A stretch of DNA of 32,300 nucleotides, from NCBI RefSeq assembly GCF_001465345.1, contig NZ_CP013655.1, positions 1,220,313-1,252,612 on the forward strand, written 5' to 3'. How positions within the stretch are numbered: the first letter of the stretch is position 1; every line of letters begins with the position of its first letter. Below are positions 8,117-16,074 of the stretch, piece by piece. This DNA is from Enterococcus rotai (lineage in GTDB: Bacteria > Bacillota > Bacilli > Lactobacillales > Enterococcaceae). Under the pieces are notes generated by a model. That model saw nothing but the letters and a program-made list of their open reading frames with translations. It had not been told where the DNA came from and searched no databases. The position numbers and the translations under genes are program-made.

Positions 8117-9101
8117 AATTTGTTCGTGCAAGAATGGCTTGTGTGATTTCTAAGAGCTCATCCTTAGCTTTAGAGGAAGTTTCAGGTAGCTTCTGAATAC
8201 CTTTTAAAGCTTGCTGCGTATATTTTTGTGCAAGCTTTTGGGCTTTCTCAACTCCGCCAAATGAATGAACTAATTCATAGATTTTATTTGTTTCAGAGTC
8301 AGTCAATGTTTCACCTTTTTTCAAATAAGGAAGTAGGGTGTCTCGTCCGTCTTCTAATGCATATAAAAGCGGCAATGAATAGATTCCCTGACGGACATCT
8401 TCCAACACAGGTTTTCCGATTTGTTCTGGACTTTGGGTATAATCTAAAACGTCATCGATAATTTGAAAAGCAATCCCAATGTTTTCACCGATTTTTCCGC
8501 AATTTTTGGCAAAACGTTCAGTTGTTCCACTTTCATAAGCGCCAACAAAGCAGCTTAGTGAAAAAAGTTCAGCAGTTTTACCAGAAATATTTTCTAAGTA
8601 TTGATCAATCGTCATATCAAGATTATAACGATTATCCATTTGTCCCAGCTCACCACTTAATATTTTTTCCATACTCCGTGAATTTAACTGGATACTTTTT
8701 AAAGAAGAAGAGTAGTCAGCAAGTAACTTGAAACAGCTGACAAACAAATAATCACCCGCATAAACAGCTGTGCTATTGCCAAATTGAGAACGAATAGTTG
8801 GTAAACTACGTCTGATATCAGCATCGTCTACGATATCGTCATGAATCAATGTTGCAGTGTGCAATAATTCAATCGCTGCCGCTAAAGCAACAGCCTTTTT
8901 GGGTTCTCTTTTTTCGCCAAACTGTGAAAATAAAAGCTGATAAGCTGGACGAAGTAACTTACCGCCGGAATGGATCATCGACATGACTGCATCTTCGACA
9001 TCTTTATTTTTTAGATCAACACTATTTTCCATCAATTTTAACGTATTGTTTAATTCTTTTGCTAGTTCAGGATATTTTTTCCACATGGGATGAATGTTCA
9101 T
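8115..9101 (-). CDS. dmkB: Polyprenyl diphosphate synthase DmkB (demethylmenaquinone side chain)
   Basis: A 328-residue all-trans polyprenyl synthase that would extend farnesyl or geranylgeranyl diphosphate for the quinone tail. The first aspartate-rich motif is DDIVD (88-92), followed by the conserved Arg pair ADIRR. The second motif QIIDDVLDY is near residue 217, and the substrate-binding GGKLLRP is near 46-52. In Listeria monocytogenes the gene at the same position of the electron transfer locus is DmkB, which with DmkA supplies a dedicated demethylmenaquinone. Start ATG with AAAGGAGT 7 nt upstream. It is the last gene of the leftward ndh2-eetA-eetB-dmkB series, 39 bp after eetB. A general heptaprenyl synthase role for respiration is the alternative. 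Confidence 0.88.
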   Translation of the reverse strand: MNIHPMWKKYPELAKELNNTLKLMENSVDLKNKDVEDAVMSMIHSGGKLLRPAYQLLFSQFGEKREPKKAVALAAAIELLHTATLIHDDIVDDADIRRSLPTIRSQFGNSTAVYAGDYLFVSCFKLLADYSSSLKSIQLNSRSMEKILSGELGQMDNRYNLDMTIDQYLENISGKTAELFSLSCFVGAYESGTTERFAKNCGKIGENIGIAFQIIDDVLDYTQSPEQIGKPVLEDVRQGIYSLPLLYALEDGRDTLLPYLKKGETLTDSETNKIYELVHSFGGVEKAQKLAQKYTQQALKGIQKLPETSSKAKDELLEITQAILARTN

Positions 9102-9140
9102 AAGATGACTCCTTTGATTGTACTCAGTCAGAATAAAATA

Positions 9141-9701
9141 TTATTGAAAATATTGGCTCCATTTATGTTTGGTTGTTGATTCGTAATTTAGCTGAAATTG
9201 GCGTAGAGTTTGAACGTGGCGCAGTAGGTAATTTGCTGCAATCCCGATTGCAATTCCGGATAATAAGCCGAAAAAAGAAAGGAAAGGCAGATAAAGCATA
9301 GGAGCCCATGATTGAGCAAAGAAACAAGTGGTTAATAATTGCCCAACATTGTGTAAAAATCCACCTGCCGCACTAATTCCAATAATGCTGACGCGTTTAG
9401 GACCTAACTGCATGATGAGTAGCATTCCTAAATAGCTAAGTAAGGCACCACTGGCGCTATAAAAGAAAGTGGAAATCGTTCCGCCAAGCAGTGTCGTTAA
9501 AATTAGACGCATACAGACCAAAAAGAAACTATCTCTTTTTCGCATTGTAAAAATAGCAATGATGGTAATTAGATTAGCCAGTCCTAGTTTAGCACCAGGG
9601 GCAAAAGCAAAAGGATAAGGAATCATATTTTCAATCAATCCAATGATCACACCTTGTGCGACTAACATGGAAATATAGATGTTTTTTTGTAATTTACTCA
9701 T
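9141..9701 (-). CDS. eetB: EetB-like membrane protein (Gx transporter family)
   Basis: A 186-residue hydrophobic protein with about five membrane segments. It belongs to the family once labelled heptaprenyl diphosphate synthase component I and now called Gx transporter, with the family start MLVAQGVIIGLIENMIP and PGAKLGLANL. In Listeria the homologue EetB lies in the flavin-based electron transfer locus and is needed, with EetA, for extracellular ferric reduction; its exact step is not settled. The family resembles ECF substrate-binding subunits. The gene lies 16 bp after eetA and before dmkB. Here the name is a context call plus family match. Confidence 0.85.
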   Translation of the reverse strand: MSKLQKNIYISMLVAQGVIIGLIENMIPYPFAFAPGAKLGLANLITIIAIFTMRKRDSFFLVCMRLILTTLLGGTISTFFYSASGALLSYLGMLLIMQLGPKRVSIIGISAAGGFLHNVGQLLTTCFFAQSWAPMLYLPFLSFFGLLSGIAIGIAANYLLRHVQTLRQFQLNYESTTKHKWSQYFQ

Positions 9702-9717
9702 AATATACTGACAGTGT

Positions 9718-10140
9718 TTAATAAATCAAACTGCCATCCTCACTCCCATCAGAAGCCTCAACTGTGATGAATAAATTATGGGGCAAACAGGCAATAGGTG
9801 TTTCTCCTGCTTTAGATATCCAACCTCGTTGTACGCAAATTTGATCTCCGCAATTTGATTCTACCATGCGGATTTTATCACCACTGACTTCGATCAAGTT
9901 ATAGTCTCCATCAGAGTCTTCGTATTTGTATGTATATGTGGGGCCACCTTCTTTTAAATCGAAGACTTTGATTACTTCACCATCCACTTTTAGTACTGCT
10001 TGTTTTGTCGCGTCATCTTGTGCAGTGTTTTGCATGCTAAATACTGCAAGGGGCAAGAAAGAACTGAGAATCAAGAAAACAATGATTACAATATCCCACG
10101 GACGTATATAGCTTTTTTTGACAAATTCTTTGATGTCCAT
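9718..10140 (-). CDS. eetA: EetA-like protein with NusG domain II
   Basis: A 140-residue membrane-anchored protein with one transmembrane segment (about residues 15-36) and an outside NusG domain II fold. The conserved family segment is seen: NCGDQICVQRGWI, then GETPIACLPH, giving three cysteines on the outer face. The Listeria homologue EetA works with EetB between Ndh2 and the exported flavoprotein. The start chosen is ATG at 10140 with GGAGAGGA 5 nt upstream. A longer reading to 10212 has no ribosome binding site and adds a non-homologous stretch. The gene is 109 bp from ndh2, with a terminator-like hairpin between them. Confidence 0.87.
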   Translation of the reverse strand: MDIKEFVKKSYIRPWDIVIIVFLILSSFLPLAVFSMQNTAQDDATKQAVLKVDGEVIKVFDLKEGGPTYTYKYEDSDGDYNLIEVSGDKIRMVESNCGDQICVQRGWISKAGETPIACLPHNLFITVEASDGSEDGSLIY

Positions 10141-10188
10141 TTCTATCCTCTCCCTTGTAGTGTTTATTTTCTTATATTCTATCATAAT

Positions 10189-10222
10189 GAGAAAAGAAAG
10201 TTCTAGGAGCAAACCTAGAACT
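10189..10222 (-). terminator. Hairpin between ndh2 and eetA
   Basis: On the minus strand AGTTCTAGG, loop TTTGCT, CCTAGAACT (perfect 9 bp), then TTCTTTTCTC. This terminator-like hairpin with a mixed U-tract may lower transcription of eetA, eetB and dmkB relative to ndh2. Confidence 0.6.
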
Positions 10223-10249
10223 CTCTTAGATTTTTACTATAAGAAGTAA

Positions 10250-12157
10250 TTATTTACTGCCATATCTGGACTTAGGTGTTCCGTACCACCATTTACCTAG
10301 TGTACGTTGAACCCAAGGGATAACCCAGCGGTCTAAACCAAGTGCACGTCCAGAACCATTCATTAAAGCGAAGGCTACAAAGATAAACCAAATGTTTACC
10401 CAATAGAACATACCTGAAAGACAGAAGGCAATTGTTAAACCAATTGTAGCAGCGCTACTTAACCAAGTGAATAATCCAGCGATCAATGCTAAAGCAATTA
10501 GTACTTCAACGATTGTCATGAATTTTTGCATGAACAATGCCACTTCTTGGTTAGGCATCATGAATTTCATAACACTTTCGAACCATTTAGGCATATGATC
10601 GAACACTTGCATTGGTTCTTCACCGTATGCATAGCTTAAACCAAACTGAGCAGCTTTAGCTGTTGTTTCAGTTGCTTCAGCACCACCACCTGCAGCAGAT
10701 GCACCTGTTGTTACTTGTTCTTGTAACCAAGGGAATGGGAAGGCAACTTTATCAGTAAACCATGAACCATCACCAAACCAAGTGCTTGGTTTCAAGTAAT
10801 CGCCAGTACCGACAATTTTCTTCATCGATTCGACTAACCAAACCATACCGTAGAATACACGTAAAGGAACGCTCCATAAAACATTACCATAACGTGAAGA
10901 ATGTCCACGTGTTACATTACGGTCATCTTTAATATGGAAGAATTCGTGCATAATATATTGGAACATGTAATAACCAGAACGGATGTCAAAGAAATATTTC
11001 AAGTTAACGATGTGTTTCATGATGATCGCTAAGAAACCGCTCAGGTGGATTTTATCAAATAAGTTTGCGACACCCCATTTAGCGCCAACAGAAACCATGA
11101 ATCCTTGATAATTTCCTTTGAATTTGTGTTTTTCACTGCCTTTGATGTCCGCTACGATATTTGCCGCAGCTGTATGACCTGTTTGTTCAGCAGCTTGAAC
11201 GATTTGTGGTGTCGGTGTTTCAGGGAATTCTTCGTAATAGACCAAGTCACCAACGATATAAATGTTTTTGTCTTCGTAGCCTTTCGCTTGCATGTATTCA
11301 TTTGCAATCAAACGATTACCACGAGCTGACTCTAAACCGAAGTCAGCAGCGTCAGAAGTTGCTTTAACACCAGCAGTCCAGATCAATGTGTGTGTTGGAA
11401 CTGTAGAACCATCTTTTAATTTGATATGATCTGCAGCTACTTCAACGATTGGTGCGTTAAGCAACAATTTCACATTTTTCTTCTCTAAGTAACGTTCAGC
11501 TTTTGCTGCATCATTACGAGAAAGCATGTTTAAGATTGTCGGCATTGCTTCAACGACCATTAAAGTAAATTCATTAGGGTCAAGTTTAAATTCTTTTGCA
11601 AGACGATCTTTCCAGTCGATCAATTCGCCGACCATTTCAATACCAGTAAATCCTGAACCACAGACAACAAATGTTAGCATCGCTTTACGAACTTCTGGAT
11701 CTGGTTCGATTGCTGCTTTTTCAACTGTTTCCAAGATATGTTCACGAATTTTCAGAGAGTTTTCAAAAGACCATAGAGTAAAACCATGTTCTTTAACCCC
11801 AGGAGTACCAAAATCATTTGGCTCGCCACCCATACCGATAATCAATTGGTCAAATTCATAAGAACCTAACTCTGTTTGAACAACTTTTTTGTCTTTATCG
11901 ATACCAGTTACAGTGTCAGTTACAAGAGTGACATTCTTTTTACGTGAGAATAAACGTTGTAGATCGTACTGAATGGCTGAAGGCTCAACGCGTCCTCCGG
12001 CTACTTCGTGCAGCTCAGTCATCATGGTGTGGTAAGAATGACGATCAATTAAAGTAATCTCAACGTCAGAATCTTTTTTCAATTTTTTGGCTAAAAATTT
12101 AGTAGCTGAAACTCCAGCATAACCAGCTCCCACAACGACAATTTTTTGCTTTGTCAT
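10250..12157 (-). CDS. ndh2: Type II NADH dehydrogenase of the extracellular electron transfer pathway (Ndh2)
   Basis: A 635-residue protein, far longer than the roughly 400 residues of respiratory NDH-2. The N-terminal part is a normal type II NADH:quinone oxidoreductase: FAD motif VVGAGYAGVSATKFL (about 6-20), NADH motif VCGSGFTGIEMVGEL (about 165-180) and IYIVGDLVYYE near 310. The extra C-terminal part (about 450-635) contains membrane segments around 545-600 and resembles the extension of Listeria Ndh2, which passes electrons to a demethylmenaquinone for export rather than to respiration. The ATG is preceded by AAGGAG at 10 nt. It is the first gene of a leftward transcript, divergent from pplA. 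Confidence 0.92.
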   Translation of the reverse strand: MTKQKIVVVGAGYAGVSATKFLAKKLKKDSDVEITLIDRHSYHTMMTELHEVAGGRVEPSAIQYDLQRLFSRKKNVTLVTDTVTGIDKDKKVVQTELGSYEFDQLIIGMGGEPNDFGTPGVKEHGFTLWSFENSLKIREHILETVEKAAIEPDPEVRKAMLTFVVCGSGFTGIEMVGELIDWKDRLAKEFKLDPNEFTLMVVEAMPTILNMLSRNDAAKAERYLEKKNVKLLLNAPIVEVAADHIKLKDGSTVPTHTLIWTAGVKATSDAADFGLESARGNRLIANEYMQAKGYEDKNIYIVGDLVYYEEFPETPTPQIVQAAEQTGHTAAANIVADIKGSEKHKFKGNYQGFMVSVGAKWGVANLFDKIHLSGFLAIIMKHIVNLKYFFDIRSGYYMFQYIMHEFFHIKDDRNVTRGHSSRYGNVLWSVPLRVFYGMVWLVESMKKIVGTGDYLKPSTWFGDGSWFTDKVAFPFPWLQEQVTTGASAAGGGAEATETTAKAAQFGLSYAYGEEPMQVFDHMPKWFESVMKFMMPNQEVALFMQKFMTIVEVLIALALIAGLFTWLSSAATIGLTIAFCLSGMFYWVNIWFIFVAFALMNGSGRALGLDRWVIPWVQRTLGKWWYGTPKSRYGSK

Positions 12158-12218
12158 TGATAATCCGCTCCTTAAAATAAATGAAATGAAAAATGATAAT
12201 AATTACACAATCGAATTC

Positions 12219-12247
12219 ATTATATAGCCATTTTTAGGTTTTGTCTA
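12219..12247 (-). promoter_or_regulatory. ndh2 promoter
   Basis: On the minus strand: -35 TAGACA (12247-12242), a 17 bp spacer, and -10 TATAAT (12224-12219). The start point is about 55 nt before ndh2. It is back to back with the pplA promoter. Confidence 0.75.
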
Positions 12248-12336
12248 ATAACAATTCTTAAATATAGGAAATAATTTTTTTTTATTAAAAAGTCGTGAAA
12301 AACGGGTGAATTTTTGTTTTTCTTTTATAACTTTAA

Positions 12337-12364
12337 TTGACATAATTGGAAAATTCTATAGAAT
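12337..12364 (+). promoter_or_regulatory. pplA promoter
   Basis: -35 TTGACA (12337-12342), a 16 bp spacer, and -10 TAGAAT (12359-12364). The 5' leader is about 50 nt, with an AAAAGG ribosome binding site before ATG 12424. Confidence 0.75.
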
Positions 12365-12423
12365 GTAAATTATATCACAAACAAAAATTGTGAATGTTTA
12401 AGAAAAGGAAAAGGTGAACAAAA

Positions 12424-13353
12424 ATGAAAATGAACAAAATTGTAAAGGGCTTCACAGCTATCGCACTTTCATCTCTTTTATTAGCAGCATGTGGATCAGA
12501 TCAAAAGAAAGACACAGCGAAATCTTCTGAATCAACTACTGCAACATCAAAAACAGCTGAATCTTCTACAGTAGCAGAAAAAGAAGCTGGTGCAGATTTA
12601 CAAGATGGTACTTATAAATTAGAAGAAAAAAATGAATCTAATGGTTACCGTGCAACATTTGAAATGACTGTTAAAGACGGCAAAATCACTGAATCTAAAT
12701 ATGACAATATCAATGCTGATGGTAAATCAAAAGCAGATGATAAAGACTATGAAAAAAATATGAAAGACAAATCAGGCGTAGGCCCAGCTGAATACATCAA
12801 AGAATTAAACGATTCTTTTGTTAAAGCACAAAGCGCTGATGGCGTAGAAGTAGTAACTGGTGCGACTCACTCAAGTGAATCATTCCAAAACTATGCACAA
12901 CAATTGATTCAAGCAGCTCAAGCTGGCGATACTAAAACAATCGAAATCGACAATGGTGCTGACCTTAAAGATGGTACGTATGCATTGAAAGAAAAAAATA
13001 ATTCAAATGGCTACCATACTGAATTTTCAATCGTTGTAAAAGATGGTAAAGTAACAGAATCTAACTACGATAACGTGAATGATGAAGGCAAATCTAAAAA
13101 AGATGACGCTGACTACAACAAAAACATGAAAGACAAATCAGGTGTAGGCCCAGCTGAATACATTAAAACTTTAAACGAAGAATTAGTGAAAGCAATGAAC
13201 GAAAAAGACGGTTCAGCTGCAAACGTAGAAGTAGTAACTGGTGCAACTCACAGTTCTCATTCATTCGTAATCTACGCTGAACAATTAGTGAATGCTGCTG
13301 AAAAAGGCGACACTAACGAAATCGTTGTAGACAACATTGTAATGAAAAAATAA
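12424..13353 (+). CDS. pplA: Flavinylated extracellular electron transfer lipoprotein PplA
   Basis: A 309-residue lipoprotein: signal peptide with lipobox LLAAC (lipidated C23), a Ser/Thr/Lys linker (about 24-55), then two FMN-binding domains (about 56-170 and 178-300). Each ends in a flavin attachment motif TGATHSS, with the FMN-bearing threonines expected at T148 and T275. In Listeria PplA carries two covalent FMNs placed by FmnB and reduces ferric iron or other acceptors outside the cell. The two domains are very similar, and short DNA segments 366 bp apart are almost identical (12760-12801 versus 13126-13167), pointing to recent duplication or gene conversion. In Listeria the proteolysed signal peptide is the pheromone pPplA. 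It is transcribed alone and ends at a strong terminator. Confidence 0.95.
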   Translation: MKMNKIVKGFTAIALSSLLLAACGSDQKKDTAKSSESTTATSKTAESSTVAEKEAGADLQDGTYKLEEKNESNGYRATFEMTVKDGKITESKYDNINADGKSKADDKDYEKNMKDKSGVGPAEYIKELNDSFVKAQSADGVEVVTGATHSSESFQNYAQQLIQAAQAGDTKTIEIDNGADLKDGTYALKEKNNSNGYHTEFSIVVKDGKVTESNYDNVNDEGKSKKDDADYNKNMKDKSGVGPAEYIKTLNEELVKAMNEKDGSAANVEVVTGATHSSHSFVIYAEQLVNAAEKGDTNEIVVDNIVMKK

Positions 13354-13388
13354 TTTTTCACATAAGTAAAACAAAAAAAGAAATGTGT

Positions 13389-13423
13389 GCAGAATTCAGA
13401 GATTGCTCTGAATTCTGCTTTTT
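13389..13423 (+). terminator. pplA terminator
   Basis: A perfect 13 bp stem GCAGAATTCAGAG/CTCTGAATTCTGC with loop ATTG and five T. It makes pplA a single-gene transcript, so the tandem repeats behind it are outside the pplA mRNA. Confidence 0.93.
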
Positions 13424-13428
13424 GCTGT

Positions 13429-13656
13429 GAATCACTGCGACTGCTACGCAGAGTAGATGATGAACAGTACTTGGCGACCGAAGGGAGAGAAGTAACCGTA
13501 CTAGGAATCACTGCGACTGCTACGCAGAGTAGATGATGAACAGTACTTGGCGACCGAAGGGAGAGAAGTAACCGTACTAGGAATCACTGCGACTGCTACG
13601 CAGAGCAGATGATGAACAGTACTTGGCGACCGAAGGGAGAGAAGTAACCGTACTAG
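13429..13656. repeat. Three-copy 76 bp tandem repeat
   Basis: Exact units at 13429-13504, 13505-13580 and 13581-13656, each starting GAATCACTGCGACTGC. Copies 1 and 2 look identical; copy 3 has one visible change (AGAGTAGATG to AGAGCAGATG). Each unit contains a small hairpin CTGCG-7 nt-CGCAG and an AGTAC...GTACT pair. There are no spacers, so it is not CRISPR. It falls between the pplA terminator and the fmnB promoter. Confidence 0.95.
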
Positions 13657-13789
13657 GAATCACCCAATGCTTAACTCGCAAAAAACAGAGGTAACTGTAT
13701 CTAGAAAAGTAAATGTCGGTCAAAAGAATAGCCCAACAGGCTCTGCCAGAGCAGATGATGAAAACAGTACAAGGCGACTGCAAGGAGCG
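13657..13789. repeat. Degenerate continuation of the 76 bp repeat
   Basis: GAATCAC begins a fourth unit at 13657 but then diverges. AGAGGTAACTGTATCTAG (13687-13704) resembles the unit end AGAAGTAACCGTACTAG. CAGAGCAGATGATGAAAACAGTAC with AAGGCGACTG (13743-13789) resembles its middle. These look like older, decayed copies next to fresh ones. From 13790 to the fmnB start I see only a weak promoter-like region. Confidence 0.7.
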
Positions 13790-13890
13790 TTGCTTCATTC
13801 TCTTAATGCGCAAATACCAAAAGTCTAAACAAATCACTGCATTCATTTCACTAAACCGTACCAATAACAGATAGAAAATCCTTTCCATTC

Positions 13891-13914
13891 AAGCGAAAAA
13901 GCGCTACTATAAAT
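13891..13914 (+). promoter_or_regulatory. Possible fmnB promoter with AGCG dyad
   Basis: AGCG-AAAAAG-CGCT forms a short dyad directly before a -10-like TATAAAT, about 35 bp upstream of the fmnB ATG. No clear -35 is visible at normal spacing. A local promoter is needed because pplA ends at a strong terminator, but this assignment is weak. Confidence 0.35.
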
Positions 13915-13947
13915 AAGACAATTTTTCTATGTAGAAAGAGGGATACG

Positions 13948-15027
13948 ATGAAAAACAAAAAATCACTGATCATCTTAATGACAGTACTATTTTTAGCTGT
14001 CTTAGCAGGATGTAACTCAAAGGAGAAGACGGAAGAAACCAAAATCAACAAAGAACCTTATTCAGATCAACAATCGCTATTAGGAACTTATGTACAAGTG
14101 AGAATCTATGATGACGGTAAAGAAGATGTATTAGAAAAAGCCTTTGCCAGAGTGAAAGAGCTAGGCGATAAAATCACGGTCAACGAAAAAGGCTCTGAAA
14201 TCGATAAAATAAACGAACAAGCTGGGATCAAACCAGTCAAAGTCTCTGATGATATCTTCCCGTTATTGAAACGAGCATATGAATATAGTGAAGATTCTTC
14301 CGGTGGTTTTGATATGGCAATCGGTCCAATCACACAATTATGGCATATTGGCTTTGATGATGCTCGTAAACCTTCACAAGAAGAAATCGACCAAGCGTTA
14401 AAATTAGTTGATTATCATAAAGTAAAATTAAATGATGAAGATAAAACGGTCTATCTTGAAGAAAAAGGAATGCAACTTGATCTAGGTGCAATCGCCAAAG
14501 GATTTATTACAGATGAAGTCGTGAAAGTTTTGAAAGATAATGGCGTAACGACTGCAATTGTGGATTTAGGTGGAAATGTTTATGTGCTAGGACATAGCCC
14601 TCGTGGTAAAGATATGGACTGGAATGTAGGAATACAAGATCCTAACAAAGCCCGTAATACAGTAATCGGAACGATTCAAGAAAGCAATAAAACATTAGTA
14701 ACTTCTGGTATTTATGAGCGCTTTTTAGAAGTAGATGGTAAAAAATACCATCATTTATTTGACCCTAAAACAGGTTATCCTTTCGATAATGATATCGCAG
14801 GTGTCACTGTGATCACGAAGGAATCGATCGATGGCGATGGACTTTCAACAGCTGTATTTTCAATGGGGGTCAAAAAAGGTTTAGATTACGCTGAAGGCTT
14901 GAAAGATGTTGATGTGATTTTTGTTACAAAAGAGGATACCGTATTTGTAAGTAAAGATATCGAAAAGGTTTTTGAGTTAGGAAAAGATTCAGGTTATACA
15001 ATGGGTGATCGTAAAGACCTGAAATAA
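13948..15027 (+). CDS. fmnB: FAD:protein FMN transferase FmnB (ApbE family lipoprotein)
   Basis: A 359-residue ApbE-family enzyme that moves FMN from FAD to a threonine of exported proteins; in Listeria FmnB flavinylates PplA. The signal peptide ends in lipobox VLAGC (C22), so it acts on the outer face of the membrane. Family landmarks are SLLGTYVQVRIYDD after the linker, FDMAIGPITQLWHIG, LDLGAIAKGFITDEV, TAIVDLGGNVYVLG, and KYHHLFDPKTGYP with the metal-binding aspartate. The start is ATG behind AGAGGG. The dmkA gene follows after 11 bp in the same transcript, and the expected substrate, PplA, is encoded just upstream. Confidence 0.94.
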   Translation: MKNKKSLIILMTVLFLAVLAGCNSKEKTEETKINKEPYSDQQSLLGTYVQVRIYDDGKEDVLEKAFARVKELGDKITVNEKGSEIDKINEQAGIKPVKVSDDIFPLLKRAYEYSEDSSGGFDMAIGPITQLWHIGFDDARKPSQEEIDQALKLVDYHKVKLNDEDKTVYLEEKGMQLDLGAIAKGFITDEVVKVLKDNGVTTAIVDLGGNVYVLGHSPRGKDMDWNVGIQDPNKARNTVIGTIQESNKTLVTSGIYERFLEVDGKKYHHLFDPKTGYPFDNDIAGVTVITKESIDGDGLSTAVFSMGVKKGLDYAEGLKDVDVIFVTKEDTVFVSKDIEKVFELGKDSGYTMGDRKDLK

Positions 15028-15038
15028 GGAGAACGAAT

Positions 15039-15992
15039 ATGTCTTTGAAAGTATTTTTGCAGGTTGTGGAAATTCAGACGAAATTAGCGAGTCTATTTCC
15101 TTTTGCAGTTGGGGTGTTATTTTCGATTGCTTATTTCCAAGAGTTTCAGTTAGGCTATACAGTTTTGTTTTTCATAGGAATGGTTGTTTTTGATATGGCG
15201 ACGACTGCCATCAATAATTATATGGACTTTAAAAAAGCAAAATCTGAAGTATATAAATATGAAGAGAATATTATTGGTAGCTCTGGGATTAAACCTGTTC
15301 TTGTGAGAAATATGATCTTTGGAATGGTTGCTTTTTCCGCTGTGATTGGGATCTTTTTAACGGTTCAAACAGGTTGGCTATTTTTGGTAATGGGCGGCGT
15401 GTGCTGTTTTATTGGGATTTTCTACACGTTTGGGCCAATTCCGTTATCGCGGATGCCTTTAGGTGAGGTTTTCAGTGGATTTACAATGGGACTTGGGATT
15501 TTTGCGATGACGATTTATTTGAATGTTCAAGATAAACGACCATTTTATCTATTGCTTGATTGGGGTCGTGGAACATTCGCCTTGACAGGAAATTTGTGGG
15601 CAGTACTAGCGATCATTTGGGCCTCTTTGCCGATGGTCTTCACGATTGCCAATATCATGTTGGCAAATAACTTGAGAGATTTAGACACGGATATTGAAAA
15701 TCATCGTTATACGTTGGTTTATTATATTGGTCGAGAGCATGGTGTGATATTATTTCAACTATTGATGTTAGCCTGCTATGCAGTTGTCTTGATTGGGTGG
15801 CCATTGGGTGTATATCATTGGCCGATTTTGACTGTATTTTTATCACTGCCAACTGTTTGGAAAAATCTTCAGTCATTTAAAAAAGAGTTACCTCATCCAA
15901 AAAGTTTTGGCTATTCGATAAAAAATCTATTAGCATTTAACGGTAGCTATTTACTAGGGTTATTCTTAACGATTATTTTAGAAAAAATTTAA
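15039..15992 (+). CDS. dmkA: UbiA-family prenyltransferase DmkA (demethylmenaquinone synthesis)
   Basis: A 317-residue integral membrane prenyltransferase of the MenA/UbiA type, which joins a polyprenyl tail to 1,4-dihydroxy-2-naphthoate. The first substrate motif is NNYMD (59-63), a variant of NDxxD, followed by SSGIKP. The second is NNLRDLDTDIENHRYTL in the cytosolic loop. About eight to nine membrane segments are visible. In Listeria DmkA supplies the separate demethylmenaquinone used by Ndh2. AAGGAG precedes the ATG and fmnB ends 11 bp upstream. A housekeeping MenA role cannot be excluded without seeing the rest of the genome. Confidence 0.9.
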   Translation: MSLKVFLQVVEIQTKLASLFPFAVGVLFSIAYFQEFQLGYTVLFFIGMVVFDMATTAINNYMDFKKAKSEVYKYEENIIGSSGIKPVLVRNMIFGMVAFSAVIGIFLTVQTGWLFLVMGGVCCFIGIFYTFGPIPLSRMPLGEVFSGFTMGLGIFAMTIYLNVQDKRPFYLLLDWGRGTFALTGNLWAVLAIIWASLPMVFTIANIMLANNLRDLDTDIENHRYTLVYYIGREHGVILFQLLMLACYAVVLIGWPLGVYHWPILTVFLSLPTVWKNLQSFKKELPHPKSFGYSIKNLLAFNGSYLLGLFLTIILEKI

Positions 15993-15994
15993 AT

Positions 15995-16043
15995 AAAAAA
16001 GAAGGAAGCAGTAACCAACAACGACTCTGCTTCCTTCTTTTTT
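15995..16043. terminator. Bidirectional terminator between dmkA and the LPXTG gene
   Basis: Stem GAAGGAAGCAG/CTGCTTCCTTC, a 15 nt loop, A-run before and T-run after. It can end dmkA (+) and the convergent surface protein gene (-). Confidence 0.9.
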
Positions 16044-16074
16044 ATGCTCTATTTTAACAACCCTTTTTCAAACA

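Noticed and set aside
13429-13656. Possible CRISPR array
   Set aside because: The 76 bp units are directly adjacent with no spacers between them, and no cas genes are near.
13272-14051. Minus-strand frames across the 76 bp repeat region
   Set aside because: They arise from the repeat (period 76 is not a multiple of 3, so the copies are not read in one frame), have no ribosome binding sites, and overlap pplA and fmnB.
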